DNA from: CAG-273 sp964618105
Lineage (GTDB): Bacteria > Bacillota > Clostridia > TANB77 > CAG-508
Length of the DNA: 52,333 nucleotides
NCBI GenBank assembly: GCA_964618105.1
Contig: CAZUAJ010000005.1
Coordinates: 1 to 52,333, forward strand
Direction: 5' to 3'
Positions 8,575 to 18,373 of the stretch are shown piece by piece; within the stretch, counting starts at the first letter, position 1; each line of letters begins with the position of its first letter. The translations under genes and the position numbers were made by a program. A model generated the notes under the pieces. It had not been told where the DNA came from and searched no databases. It saw only the letters and a program-made list of their open reading frames with translations.

Positions 8575-9012
8575 ATGAAATCACAAAAAGGTGTTACATT
8601 AACTTCATTAGTTATATATATTGTTGTAATAACTATTATAATTGGAGCTATGGCTTTGTTAACTTCATTTTTTTACTCTAATATTGATGGTGTAAAAGGA
8701 CAAAGTGAATATGTAGTAGAATATAATAAATTTAACATGTTTTTTATTCATGATGTAAAATCAAACAATACAGCAGAAGTTAGCAATTCAAGAATTGAAT
8801 TTGAAAATGGAATAGTATATGAATACAAAAATGATTCAAAAATATATCGTAATGGTAAAGAAATTGCAGACAAAATACAAAATGCAACATTTACATCAGG
8901 AACATATACAGTTGATGAAATTACAAAAAATTTAATAATAGTAAAATTAAAAATAGGATCTAAAGATAAATTTTATGAAAAACAAATAGAATATGTGCTA
9001 AAATATTGGTAA
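8575..9012 (+). CDS. Minor pilin / pseudopilin (ComGF-like)
   Basis: A 145-residue prepilin-like protein with leader MKSQKG and helix VTLTSLVIYIVVITIII. Its soluble part has FNMFFIHDVKSN and a beta-rich end (FENGIVYEYKNDSKIYRNGK). This recalls ComGF/GspJ-type minor pilins. The likeness is moderate, so a specific role in DNA uptake versus adhesion or twitching cannot be chosen from sequence. Confidence 0.65.
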   Translation: MKSQKGVTLTSLVIYIVVITIIIGAMALLTSFFYSNIDGVKGQSEYVVEYNKFNMFFIHDVKSNNTAEVSNSRIEFENGIVYEYKNDSKIYRNGKEIADKIQNATFTSGTYTVDEITKNLIIVKLKIGSKDKFYEKQIEYVLKYW

Positions 9013-9104
9013 ATAATTGTAAATTCAAAAAAAGCATATATATTTGACATTTTTCGTAGTATAATTAACGTGAAGCCAATGAAAAAAAGAAAGGAGAATT
9101 ACAA

Positions 9105-10727
9105 ATGGAAAAAAGACAACCAATGGGAATAGAATTAGTAAAAAGGGGAATTGTTACAGAAGAAGATATTGAAAAAGCATTAGATTATCAAAAAACACAT
9201 TCAAATAAAAAAATAGGAGATATTTTAAATATTTTAGGGCTATGTGATTCTCATATATTAATAAATGCTGTAGGAGATATTTTAGGTGAAAAAGCTATTT
9301 ATTTATTAGAAAAAGATATTAGAATTGACATATTGGAATATATTTCTCTTGATTTAGTAAAACAAAATAAAGCTATTCCATTTGAAATAGGTGCTGGAAA
9401 AATTAAAGTTTGTTTTTCAGATACATCTAATAAAAAATCTGTTGAAGTTGTAAGACTACTATTACTAAATAAAGGTTTAGTAATGGAAAAATATATAACA
9501 TTTGAAACAAATATTGATAGAATAATAGATTCTTTAGAAGGTCATACTTTAGAAGACATTAATACAAATGCTGACATTTCTGGATTAGTTGATAGTATTA
9601 TAAAAAATGCTATGGAAAAAAGAGCGAGCGATATACATGTTGAACCACTTGAAAAAATAATAAGAATTAGATACAGAATTGACGGACAATTAGTTACTGT
9701 TGCAGAGCTAGGAAAAGACAAACAATTACAAATAGTTGGAAGACTAAAAGCAATTTCAAACATGTATCAAGAAAAGCAAGAATCTCAAGATGGAAGAATT
9801 ATTAATTATCCAGATTATAATATTCGTGTTTCTTCACAAAAAAATATTTATGGAGAAAAATTTGTATTAAGATTATTAAAGAAAAATGCTGATATTCATC
9901 ATATTTTTGAATTAGGTTTTCCAGAAGATGAAAAACTTGTAAGTAAAAGTTTTAATAAAAGAAATAGCATAACAATTGTTGCAGCACCTACAGGAGAAGG
10001 AAAAACTACTACACTATATAGTATTATTGATTATTTGAATAGACCACAAATAAATATTACTACAATTGAAGATCCGGTTGAAATTAGAATAGATGGATTA
10101 AACCAAATAGAAATTGATGCTAAATCAAGTTTTTCAAGTTCTTTAAGAAATGTACTAAGACAAGATCCAGACATTATATTAGTTGGAGAAATTCGTGATA
10201 AAGAAACAGCTGAAATTGCAATGCAAGCTGGACAAACAGGTCATTATGTATTGTCAACAATACATACAATAGATAGTATAGAGGTAATAACAAGACTTAG
10301 AAAAATGGGAATATCAAATTATGATATTTCAAGTATTTTAGCAACATCTGTATCACAAAGATTAGTAAGAAGAATATGTCCATATTGTGCACAAGAAAGA
10401 GATTTTACAGAAGATGAAATAAAAATAATGACAGAAATTGGTGACAAGTATAATGTAAAATATGATTTTACAAATAAAAAAACCTATAATATAGTAGGTT
10501 GCAAAAAATGTAACCAAAGTGGATATCTTGAAAGAATTGGTATATTTGAAGTGTTAAATGTAGGAAATGAACTTAAAGATTTAATTGCAGCTGACGGATC
10601 AAGTATGGAAATTAGAAGAAAAGCTCTAGAACTAGGTTACAAACCAATGATTGTGGATGGAATTAATAAAGTATTAAACGGAATTACAACATTAGATGAA
10701 ATAAATAATAAATTAATTATTTATTAA
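9105..10727 (+). CDS. pilB: Type IV pilus extension ATPase PilB
   Basis: Cytoplasmic hexameric ATPase that powers pilus extension. The 540 residues contain an N-terminal GSPII_E-type domain (1 to about 150), RASDIHVEP, a Walker A APTGEGKTTT (Lys300), a Walker B region IILVGEIRD, and GHYVLSTIHT. The C-terminal zinc site has CPYC and CKKC pairs, which distinguishes PilB/GspE from PilT. The Walker A has Glu where Ser is usual (GPTGSGKT). The start ATG 9105 follows AAAGGAG. PilT and PilC follow with short gaps. Confidence 0.93.
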   Translation: MEKRQPMGIELVKRGIVTEEDIEKALDYQKTHSNKKIGDILNILGLCDSHILINAVGDILGEKAIYLLEKDIRIDILEYISLDLVKQNKAIPFEIGAGKIKVCFSDTSNKKSVEVVRLLLLNKGLVMEKYITFETNIDRIIDSLEGHTLEDINTNADISGLVDSIIKNAMEKRASDIHVEPLEKIIRIRYRIDGQLVTVAELGKDKQLQIVGRLKAISNMYQEKQESQDGRIINYPDYNIRVSSQKNIYGEKFVLRLLKKNADIHHIFELGFPEDEKLVSKSFNKRNSITIVAAPTGEGKTTTLYSIIDYLNRPQINITTIEDPVEIRIDGLNQIEIDAKSSFSSSLRNVLRQDPDIILVGEIRDKETAEIAMQAGQTGHYVLSTIHTIDSIEVITRLRKMGISNYDISSILATSVSQRLVRRICPYCAQERDFTEDEIKIMTEIGDKYNVKYDFTNKKTYNIVGCKKCNQSGYLERIGIFEVLNVGNELKDLIAADGSSMEIRRKALELGYKPMIVDGINKVLNGITTLDEINNKLIIY

Positions 10728-10752
10728 AACAATAAACATAGGAGGAAATATC

Positions 10753-11880
10753 ATGATTGATATAGAAAGAATTTTAACTATAGCAATAGAAAAAGATGCT
10801 TCTGATGTTCATTTAATTTCAGGAATAAAACCTTGCTTAAGGGTAAAAAGAAATTTATTAGAATTAAAAGAATTTGAAGAATTAACAGAAGAAGATATGC
10901 TAGAAATATATGATTATTTTGTAAGGGGAAACATAGAAAAAGATGAATTATTTAAAAAAACCAAAAGATTGGATTCTTCTTACGAGTTTCAAGATACAAG
11001 AATAAGAGTAAATATTTCTATTGCAAATGATGTGCCAGTACTTGTATTAAGATTAATAAAAAGTACATTGCCTAAATATGAGGATTTAGGAGTGCCGGAT
11101 ATTGTTAGAAGAATGATGAGCCAACCACAAGGATTAATTCTTGTAACAGGAAAAACAAATTCAGGTAAAACAACAACATTAAATGCACTAATAAATGAAG
11201 TAAATGAAACACAAAACAAAAAAATATTATCTCTTGAAAGTCCTGTTGAGTACAAACATCAATCAAAAAAATCTATAATAGTACAAAAAGAAGTAGGAGT
11301 GGGAAGAGATTGCCCAGACTATAGTGGCGGTGTAAAGAACTGCTTAAGAGAAGATTGTGATATTTTAATTATAGGTGAGATACGTGATAGAGAAACCATG
11401 GAAGCTGCTATAGAAACAGCTGAAGCTGGTCACTTAGTAATAGGAACATTACACACAAAGTCATGTGCCGAAACTATTGATAGAATGATAAACTTTTATG
11501 ATATTAGAGATCAACAAACTGTAAAATACCTAATTGCATCTTTGCTAAAATTAGTTGTTTCTCAAAGACTACTACAAGGAAGGGATAATTCACTTGTATT
11601 AGTTCCAGAAGTAATGGTTGTAGACAATACCATAGCAGGAATAATAAGAAAAGAAAAACTAGGTGTTTCTGAAATAGAAGACGCAATTCAAAGTGGTACT
11701 GATAAAGGAAGTATAGGATTAATTAATTCATTAGCACAATTATTTGTAGATGATAGAATTTCATTAGATCAAGCAAAAGCACAAATTGAAGAAAAAAATA
11801 TAGAAACTTTAAACAGAACTATTATGCAATTAAAAATAAAAAGAGAAAATGAACTAAAAAAAGCAAACATGATGCAATAA
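10753..11880 (+). CDS. pilT: Type IV pilus retraction ATPase PilT
   Basis: ATPase of the PilT class that depolymerises the pilus, enabling twitching and DNA uptake. It has 375 residues. The N-terminal KDASDVHLISG is typical. Walker A reads GKTNSGKTTT (Lys139), an unusual Asn in place of Gly. The Walker B region LIIGEIRDRETMEAAIETAEAGHLVIGTLHT follows in pieces matching PilT, and no cysteine zinc site is seen. AGGAGG (10741-10746) precedes ATG 10753. Having both PilB and PilT argues for dynamic, retractable pili rather than a simple secretion system. Confidence 0.92.
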   Translation: MIDIERILTIAIEKDASDVHLISGIKPCLRVKRNLLELKEFEELTEEDMLEIYDYFVRGNIEKDELFKKTKRLDSSYEFQDTRIRVNISIANDVPVLVLRLIKSTLPKYEDLGVPDIVRRMMSQPQGLILVTGKTNSGKTTTLNALINEVNETQNKKILSLESPVEYKHQSKKSIIVQKEVGVGRDCPDYSGGVKNCLREDCDILIIGEIRDRETMEAAIETAEAGHLVIGTLHTKSCAETIDRMINFYDIRDQQTVKYLIASLLKLVVSQRLLQGRDNSLVLVPEVMVVDNTIAGIIRKEKLGVSEIEDAIQSGTDKGSIGLINSLAQLFVDDRISLDQAKAQIEEKNIETLNRTIMQLKIKRENELKKANMMQ

Positions 11881-11901
11881 AAATAAAAAGGAGGGAAAAA
11901 A

Positions 11902-13254
11902 GTGCCTGAATATATATATAGAGCTGTTACAAAAAGAGGACAGATTATACGCAACAAAGTTGAAATGAACAGCAAGAATAATTTAATAAAAAAATTAAAA
12001 GCAAATGATTTATTACCAATTGAAATTATTCAAATTAATTATACAAGTAAAAGAAACCTCAAAAGTCAAAGAAAGAATATTATAGATATAGACCAAATTA
12101 TGGATACAGCAAATTCAGCCAATATTCTTCAAGGAAAAGAAAATTACAAACCAAGTGTTAAAGAAAAATTTAATTTGCTTTTTGCAGCAGGTCAAAAAAT
12201 TACAGTAAGAGATGTTATAATTTTTACTCAAAACTTTTATTTATTAAAAAGAGCAAATTTTAATAATATCCATGCATTAACTACTATTATAAACAGTACA
12301 GAAAATTTATCATTTAAAGGTGTTTTAGAAGATATATTAGCAGGTGTAGAAAGTGGAGAGTATATGTATACAACAATGGAATATTATTCAAATATTTTCC
12401 CTTATGTATATATAAATATGATAAAAGTAGGAGAACTTTCAGGTTCACTTACAACTTCTCTTGAACAAGCTGTAGAATACCTTGAAGATACAACAACAAG
12501 AAGTAAAAAAATAAGAAATATATTAATACCAAATTTAGCACAATTTATTGGAATTTTTGTATTATTAATTGTTGGTACTATATTTATACTACCAGAAATT
12601 CAAAAAGTATTTGAGTCAATTGGAAATGGTGTTAAACTGCCAGATCTTACATTAGCATTTATGGATTTTATTAATAATTTATCATTATATTGGTATATAC
12701 CAGTTGGCATTATTGCAAGTATAGTTTTAATAGTTATAGCTTATGTAAGTACTCCAAAAGGTAAATATAACTGGCATTACTTTAAATATAAGGCACCAAT
12801 ATTTGGTAGACTAATATTTGGAATAGACTTTTCGAGATTAATGAAAGCAATGCTTTTAAATCTTAAAAATGGTATGAGAATACAAGAGGCACTTGAAGTT
12901 AGTAAATCAGTTGTAAAAAATTATGTAATGTTATCAATTATAGAAACATCTATAAATAATATTTTAATAGGTGGCTCATGGATTGATCCATTTGAGAGAT
13001 CTGGTTTATGTTCTTCAATGGAAATTGAAATGTTGAAAATTGGTATGCAAACAGACTTACCAGATATGATGGAAAAACTTTTAGATTATATGGATGTTGA
13101 TATTCAAAATAGCCTAAATAAACTTATGAAAGTACTTCCTGAAATTTCATATTCATTTGTTGGAATTTTATTAATAATATTAGTAGTAGTTTTATTAGTT
13201 CCATGTATACAACTATATATGGGAGAATTCATAATCGAAGGTTTAGGATTATAA
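11902..13254 (+). CDS. pilC: Type IV pilus inner-membrane platform protein PilC
   Basis: Polytopic membrane platform on which pilins are added or removed, contacting PilB and PilT. The 450-residue product starts PEYIYRAVTKRGQ, then has two GspF repeats (about 95-210 and 300-420) with hydrophobic segments at about 215-235, 250-275 and 420-440. IKVGELSGSL in the first repeat is a GspF signature. The start is GTG 11902 behind AAAGGAGG. Between residues 45 and 95 there is a longer polar linker than in most family members. Confidence 0.9.
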   Translation: MPEYIYRAVTKRGQIIRNKVEMNSKNNLIKKLKANDLLPIEIIQINYTSKRNLKSQRKNIIDIDQIMDTANSANILQGKENYKPSVKEKFNLLFAAGQKITVRDVIIFTQNFYLLKRANFNNIHALTTIINSTENLSFKGVLEDILAGVESGEYMYTTMEYYSNIFPYVYINMIKVGELSGSLTTSLEQAVEYLEDTTTRSKKIRNILIPNLAQFIGIFVLLIVGTIFILPEIQKVFESIGNGVKLPDLTLAFMDFINNLSLYWYIPVGIIASIVLIVIAYVSTPKGKYNWHYFKYKAPIFGRLIFGIDFSRLMKAMLLNLKNGMRIQEALEVSKSVVKNYVMLSIIETSINNILIGGSWIDPFERSGLCSSMEIEMLKIGMQTDLPDMMEKLLDYMDVDIQNSLNKLMKVLPEISYSFVGILLIILVVVLLVPCIQLYMGEFIIEGLGL

Positions 13255-13329
13255 TAAAAATAGATTTACAGAAGTGTGTTACACAGTTTGTAGAATGTAT
13301 AAAAAACTTCAAATTATTATATTATAAAT

Positions 13330-13356
13330 AAAAGCTCTGTTTATACAGAGCTTTTT
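13330..13356 (+). terminator. Terminator of the pilus operon
   Basis: AAAAGCTCTGT pairs with ACAGAGCTTTT (11 bp, 4-base loop), ending in a T-run. It lies 76 bases after pilC. Confidence 0.85.
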
Positions 13357-13396
13357 GATATATTATATCTTATTTTAAAAAGGAGAATATTTAAGT

Positions 13397-14284
13397 ATGA
13401 AAATAGGAATTGATTTAGGTGGAAGTCATATTGGAATAGGTGTAGTTAATAAACAAGGAAAAATAATAGAAAAAAGTGAAACTGAATTAAAAAACATAGA
13501 AAATAAACAAGAATTTATAATTAACAAAATAAAAAAAGAAATTGAAAGTTATATAAAAAAGTATAATAATATTGAACTAATTGGGGTAGCTAGTCCAGGA
13601 AATCCTAAAAATGGAGTGTTAACAAACCTTGTTAATTTAGGAATAAAAGAATTAAATATAGTAAATATATTAGAAGATGATTTTAAAATTCCGGTAAAAA
13701 TAAATAATGATGCTAAATGTGCAGGAATTGCGGAAAAACAATTTGGAATTTTAAAACAATATCAAGATGCAGTGTTTTTGTGCTTAGGTTCTGGAATTGG
13801 CGGAGATGTATTTATAGGAAATAAAGAATTAAAACCAATAAGAAATTCTGCTTTTGAGTTAGGACATATAATAATTGATAAAAATGGCAATATATGTAAG
13901 TGCGGTAAAAGGGGATGTTTTGAAACTTATTGTTCAATAAAAAGATTAAAAGAAAAATTAATGGAAATAATGAATTTATCAAATAATACATTAGGGAAAG
14001 AACTTATAGAATTATTAAAAGAAAATAAAAATGAAAAAATACAAAAAACAATAGAAGAATATATAGATAATTTAATTATAGGGCTTTCTAATATAATTGA
14101 TATTTTTGAACCACAAGTAATATGCTTGGGTGGTGGTTTTGTTTATTTTGAAGAAATACTATATAAACCATTAGTAGAAAAATATTATAAAGAAAAATAT
14201 GTATTTAATAAAGAGCAATTACCAGAGCTAAAACTTAGCATATTAGGTAATGATGCTGGTATTATTGGAGCAACACTTTTATAA
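13397..14284 (+). CDS. ROK-family sugar kinase (probable glucokinase)
   Basis: Cytoplasmic kinase of the ROK family, 295 residues, likely phosphorylating glucose or an amino sugar. The N-terminal phosphate loop is IGIDLGGSHIGIGVV. The catalytic area is VPVKINNDAKCAG-like (IPVKINNDAKCAG), followed by GSGIGGDVFI. The ROK zinc motif CKCGKRGCFETYCS is complete. There is no N-terminal DNA-binding domain, so it is a kinase rather than a repressor. The substrate cannot be fixed from sequence. It stands alone between a terminator and the RNase J promoter. Confidence 0.88.
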   Translation: MKIGIDLGGSHIGIGVVNKQGKIIEKSETELKNIENKQEFIINKIKKEIESYIKKYNNIELIGVASPGNPKNGVLTNLVNLGIKELNIVNILEDDFKIPVKINNDAKCAGIAEKQFGILKQYQDAVFLCLGSGIGGDVFIGNKELKPIRNSAFELGHIIIDKNGNICKCGKRGCFETYCSIKRLKEKLMEIMNLSNNTLGKELIELLKENKNEKIQKTIEEYIDNLIIGLSNIIDIFEPQVICLGGGFVYFEEILYKPLVEKYYKEKYVFNKEQLPELKLSILGNDAGIIGATLL

Positions 14285-14287
14285 AAT

Positions 14288-14316
14288 TTGACAAATTAAT
14301 AAAAAAATAGTATAAT
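14288..14316 (+). promoter_or_regulatory. Strong promoter of RNase J gene
   Basis: A perfect TTGACA (14288-14293), a 17-base spacer and a perfect TATAAT (14311-14316). The predicted transcript starts near 14323. Confidence 0.85.
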
Positions 14317-14322
14317 ATCAAA

Positions 14323-14540
14323 CAGTTGTTACCAATAATGGTAAAGAAGAGATTTATATTTTGTATATTATTAAAAAAGAGCGGTTAAAATTTATAAGAT
14401 ATGTATGAGCGGAAAAGAACATATCTAATAATTATTAATATATCTGTGCAATTAAATGCAACAGATATTATATTCTATGTTTTTAATAAACAAAAATAAT
14501 GAATAACAACAATTTAAATAAAAAGGAGAGAAAAAATTTA
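14323..14540 (+). promoter_or_regulatory. Long structured 5' leader of RNase J mRNA
   Basis: A leader of about 218 bases lies between the promoter and the RNase J start. It contains three inverted repeats: TTACCA/TGGTAA (14329-14344), AGATATGT/ACATATCT (14397-14426), and ATATCTGTGCA/TGCAACAGATAT (14440-14468, one bulged A). The hexamer GAGCGG occurs twice between the first and second hairpins. It matches no riboswitch consensus that I know. Autoregulation of RNase J through its own leader is an inference. Confidence 0.5.
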
Positions 14541-16433
14541 ATGACAAACGAATTAAAGCAAAATGAAGAAAGACAAAAAGAAAACAATGTAAAAAAAGAG
14601 AGAGAAAATGTCTACAAAGGCAGAAGAAACAACAAGGTTAATCAAAACAGAAAAGAAGAAATGACAGAAAAAGCAAATTTGCAAGAAAGAAGAACAACTA
14701 GAAGAAATTCAACATCAAGAACTACAACAAGAGATAAGAAAACAGTAAATAATGAAAATATGCAATTTAATTTTAAAAAATCAAATTTAAAAATAATTCC
14801 ATTAGGTGGGTTACAAGAAATAGGCAAAAACATTACAGTATTTGAATATGAAGACGAAATAATATTAGTAGATTGTGGGTTAGAGTTTCCGGGTGATGAT
14901 ATGTTGGGAGTTGACTTAGTAATACCTGATGTAACATATTTAATTAAAAATCAAGAAAGAATTAAAGGTTTAATTATAACACATGGTCACGAAGATCATA
15001 TTGGAGCAATACCATATATATTAAAACAAGTAAATATTCCAATTTTTGCAACTCAATTAACAGTTTCATTAATAAAAAATAAATTGGAAGAGCATAAATT
15101 ATTATCAACAACTAAAATTCATACTGTAAAACAAGGACAAACTGTAAAATTTAAAAATATGAAGGTTGAATTTATAAACAGTAACCATAGTATACCAGAT
15201 GCAGTAATGCTTGCTATTACGACACCAGTAGGTACAATATTGCATACAGGTGACTTCAAAATAGACTACACACCAATAGATGACAAAGTAATAGATTTAA
15301 ACAGAATTGCAGAATTAGGAAACCAAGGAATTTTGGCACTACTTTCAGATAGTACAAATAGTGAAAGAAAAGGGTTTACAATGTCTGAAAGCTCTGTTGG
15401 GGAAGTGTTTGATAAATTATTTTTAAATAATACAAAAAGAATAGTTGTAGCAACATTTGCGTCAAATGTACACCGTGTACAACAAATAGTAAATTCTTCA
15501 ATTAAATATGGAAGGAAAATTGCAGTATGTGGTAGAAGCATGCTAAACATGATAGATGCAGCAATAGAACTTGGCTATATAAAAGGTGCAGAAAATGTAT
15601 TTATAGATATTGACAATATAAAAAATTATCGTGACGATCAGTTAGTTATTATAACAACTGGAAGTCAAGGTGAAGCAATGTCAGCATTAACAAGAATGGC
15701 AAATGGAGATCACAAAAAAGTAACAATTACTCCAAATGATATGGTAATAATATCTGCAACTCCAATTCCAGGAAATGAAAAATATGTATCAAAAGTAATA
15801 GATGAACTTATGAAAATAGGGGCAGAAGTTATATATAGTTCATTACAAGATGTTCACGTTTCTGGACACGCATGCCAAGAAGAACAAAAATTAATAATAA
15901 CCTTAGCAAAACCAAAATTCTTTATACCAGTTCATGGTGAATATAGACAGCTTATAGCACATGCAGAAACAGCTAAAAAGCTAGGAATAGAGTCAAAAAA
16001 TATTTTCATAATGTCAAATGGTAGAACACTAGAATTAAATGAAAATGAAGCCAATATTACAACATCAGTACCAAATGGAAAAGTGCTTGTGGATGGCTTA
16101 GGAGTAGGAGACGTTGGAAATATAGTACTTCGTGATAGGCAACATTTATCACAAGACGGATTAATAGTTATAGTTGTTACAATGGATTCAAATACAGGAG
16201 AAATAGTATCTGAACCAGATGTAGTATCAAGAGGTTTTGTATATGTTAGAGAATCTGAAAATTTAATGGATGATATTAAAAAAGTAATATATGAAGAAAT
16301 AAGAAAATGTGAAGAATATCACATTACAGATTGGTCAACAATTAAGTCAAACTTAAAAGATAATTTAAGAGATTACATTTTTAGTAAAACAAAAAGAAAT
16401 CCTATGATTTTGCCAATAATTACTGAAGTGTAA
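14541..16433 (+). CDS. rnj: Ribonuclease J (metallo-beta-lactamase/beta-CASP RNase)
   Basis: Processes and degrades RNA with endonuclease and 5'-3' exonuclease activity. Residues about 76-630 are the conserved core: LKIIPLGGLQEIGKN, zinc ligands HGHEDH (148-153), the beta-CASP insert (GSQGEAMSAL), and a C-terminal domain. Before it lies a 75-residue extension rich in Lys, Arg, Glu and Asn that most RNase J proteins (about 555 residues) lack; it is probably disordered and may bind RNA or partners. AAAGGAGAG (14522-14530) selects ATG 14541; an in-frame ATG at 14499 lacks a site. One RNase J copy is visible here. Confidence 0.93.
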   Translation: MTNELKQNEERQKENNVKKERENVYKGRRNNKVNQNRKEEMTEKANLQERRTTRRNSTSRTTTRDKKTVNNENMQFNFKKSNLKIIPLGGLQEIGKNITVFEYEDEIILVDCGLEFPGDDMLGVDLVIPDVTYLIKNQERIKGLIITHGHEDHIGAIPYILKQVNIPIFATQLTVSLIKNKLEEHKLLSTTKIHTVKQGQTVKFKNMKVEFINSNHSIPDAVMLAITTPVGTILHTGDFKIDYTPIDDKVIDLNRIAELGNQGILALLSDSTNSERKGFTMSESSVGEVFDKLFLNNTKRIVVATFASNVHRVQQIVNSSIKYGRKIAVCGRSMLNMIDAAIELGYIKGAENVFIDIDNIKNYRDDQLVIITTGSQGEAMSALTRMANGDHKKVTITPNDMVIISATPIPGNEKYVSKVIDELMKIGAEVIYSSLQDVHVSGHACQEEQKLIITLAKPKFFIPVHGEYRQLIAHAETAKKLGIESKNIFIMSNGRTLELNENEANITTSVPNGKVLVDGLGVGDVGNIVLRDRQHLSQDGLIVIVVTMDSNTGEIVSEPDVVSRGFVYVRESENLMDDIKKVIYEEIRKCEEYHITDWSTIKSNLKDNLRDYIFSKTKRNPMILPIITEV

Positions 16434-16460
16434 TTGAAATATTAATTAATATTATAAATA

Positions 16461-16622
16461 ACAATAGGATAATATAATACTTTTTTCCGTTCCATCCCTA
16501 CTTCGTAAGAAGGCGTAATATATTTTCTGTGTAAGCACAAATATTAAAAAAGGTTATATAACGCCTTCTAACTCGCTGGTCCCCACAGCCCCACTGCAAA
16601 AAGTATTATATTATCCTATTGT
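16461..16622 (+). repeat. Covarying-arm intergenic repeat, copy 1
   Basis: Outer arms 16461-16485 and 16598-16622 are a perfect 25-bp inverted repeat. Inside are the conserved CGTTCCATCCCTACTTCG, an inner stem AGAAGGCGT/ACGCCTTCT, a small hairpin TGTG/CACA within its loop, and the conserved CTCGCTGGTCCCCACAG. It lies in the rnj-gltX gap, sense to both. The core matches copies at 19563 and 38595, but the outer arm sequences differ. No transposase is nearby. Confidence 0.9.
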
Positions 16623-16677
16623 AATATAGTATTAAAAATCAAAATTAAATGGAATAAAAAAGAAAGGAAGAATGAAA

Positions 16678-18330
16678 ATGGATTATAAAGATTTAGCAAA
16701 CTTAATATTTCCAAATGCAAAACCAATTTCATATTATGAAGAAAAATATCCACAAAGAAACTTGCCAGAAGGTGCAATGGTGGTACGTTTTGCACCAAGC
16801 CCAACAGGTTATGTGCATATTGGAGGATTATACCAAAGCATTATATGCACAACACTTGCAAAACAAACTAAAGGTGTAAGCATATTAAGAATTGAAGACA
16901 CAGACCAAAAAAGATTAATAGAAAATGGTGTAGTCCAAATTGTAGATGCAGTTAAAGATTTTGGAATAGAATTTGACGAAGGTATGATAAACGAAAATGA
17001 AGAAAAAGGTATATATGGTCCATATAAACAAAGTGCTAGAAAACACATATACCAAGCATTTGCAAAATATTTAATCGAACAAGGTAAAGCATATCCATGT
17101 TTTGCAACACCAGAAGAATTAGACGAAATGCGTAAAAAACAAGAAACAGCTAAAATTAGACCTGGTTATTATGGAGTATGGGCTACTTACCGTAATTTAT
17201 CTGTTGAAGAAGCAGCAAAAAAAATAAATGCAGGTGAACCATATATAATTCGTTTCAAATCAATGGGAAATGAAGAAAGAAAAATTAGACACCATGATGT
17301 TATAAAAGGTAATGTTGAGTTTCCAGAAAATGATCAAGATATTGTAATAATAAAAGCAGACGGACTTCCAACATACCATTTTGCACATGCTGTTGATGAC
17401 CATTTAATGAGAGTTACACATGTAATACGTGCAGATGAATGGCTATCTTCTGTACCATTACACTTAGAACTTTTTAAAGCATTAGGATTTCAAACACCTA
17501 AATATGCACATACATCAGCAATATTAAAAGATGATGAAGGTAAAAAACGTAAAATAAGTAAACGTAAAGATCCAGAAGCAGCAGTTAGCTATTATCATGA
17601 AGAAGGAATACCTGCAGAAGCGGTATATCAATACTTATTAAATATAGCAAACTCAAATTTTGAAATATGGAAAAAATCAAATCCAGAAAAACCTGTATCT
17701 GAATTTCAATTTGAACTAAAAAAAATGAGCGTTAGTGGTGCAATTTTTGATATGGTAAAATTACTTGATATATCTAAAAATGTTATATCTACATATTCTA
17801 AAGAAAAGGTATATGAAGACTCTTTAAATTGGGCAACTCGATATGACAAAGAACTAGAAGAAATTCTACAAAATAAAGAATATGCATTAAAAGTATTTGG
17901 CATAGAAAGAGGAACAGCAAAACCTAGAAAAGACATAGCTAAATGGGCAGAAATAAAAAATGCAATTTACTATATGTATGATGAAAAATTTTTTAGATCA
18001 GAAAATAATTTTGAATATGCTAAAATAAATGATAAACAAGAAATTAATAAAATATTATCATTATACATAGAAAAGTATTTTAATATAGATGATGACAAAC
18101 AAACATGGTTTGAAAAAATTAAAGACTTGTCAGAAGAGTTAGGATATGCAAGAGAAGTAAAAATGTTCAAACAAGAACCAGAAAAATGGAAAGCACATGT
18201 AGGTGATGTAAGTACAGTATTAAGGGTTTCGTTAACAGGTAGGCAACAAACACCAGACCTTTATGAAATTATGCAAGTTCTTGGAAAAGAAAGTATTGAA
18301 CAAAGAATAAATAACATAATAGAAAAGTAA
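16678..18330 (+). CDS. gltX: Glutamyl-tRNA synthetase
   Basis: Charges tRNA-Glu (and possibly tRNA-Gln) with glutamate. The class I signatures are clear: FAPSPTGYVHIGG (HIGH-type motif) near residue 40 and KRKISKRKDP (KMSKS-type) in the middle, with ILRIEDTDQKR between. At about 550 residues it is longer than the usual 470-490. The C-terminal anticodon-binding half is of the divergent type found in some clostridia. AAAGGAA (16663-16669) is 8 bases from ATG 16678 and only 2 from ATG 16672, so I prefer 16678. Confidence 0.92.
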   Translation: MDYKDLANLIFPNAKPISYYEEKYPQRNLPEGAMVVRFAPSPTGYVHIGGLYQSIICTTLAKQTKGVSILRIEDTDQKRLIENGVVQIVDAVKDFGIEFDEGMINENEEKGIYGPYKQSARKHIYQAFAKYLIEQGKAYPCFATPEELDEMRKKQETAKIRPGYYGVWATYRNLSVEEAAKKINAGEPYIIRFKSMGNEERKIRHHDVIKGNVEFPENDQDIVIIKADGLPTYHFAHAVDDHLMRVTHVIRADEWLSSVPLHLELFKALGFQTPKYAHTSAILKDDEGKKRKISKRKDPEAAVSYYHEEGIPAEAVYQYLLNIANSNFEIWKKSNPEKPVSEFQFELKKMSVSGAIFDMVKLLDISKNVISTYSKEKVYEDSLNWATRYDKELEEILQNKEYALKVFGIERGTAKPRKDIAKWAEIKNAIYYMYDEKFFRSENNFEYAKINDKQEINKILSLYIEKYFNIDDDKQTWFEKIKDLSEELGYAREVKMFKQEPEKWKAHVGDVSTVLRVSLTGRQQTPDLYEIMQVLGKESIEQRINNIIEK

Positions 18331-18373
18331 ATTTATACTAAACATAAAAAACTACGAAAAGGAGTGAATTCTC

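Noticed and set aside
9037..9065. Promoter before pilB with TTGACA (9044) and TATAAT (9060)
   Set aside because: The spacer is only 10 bases, and a 17-base spacer gives a poor -35. Cotranscription with upstream pilus genes is more likely.
16461..16622. Standard rho-independent terminator
   Set aside because: The outer pair spans about 160 bases with no T-run after the 3' arm; the conserved core points to a specific element.
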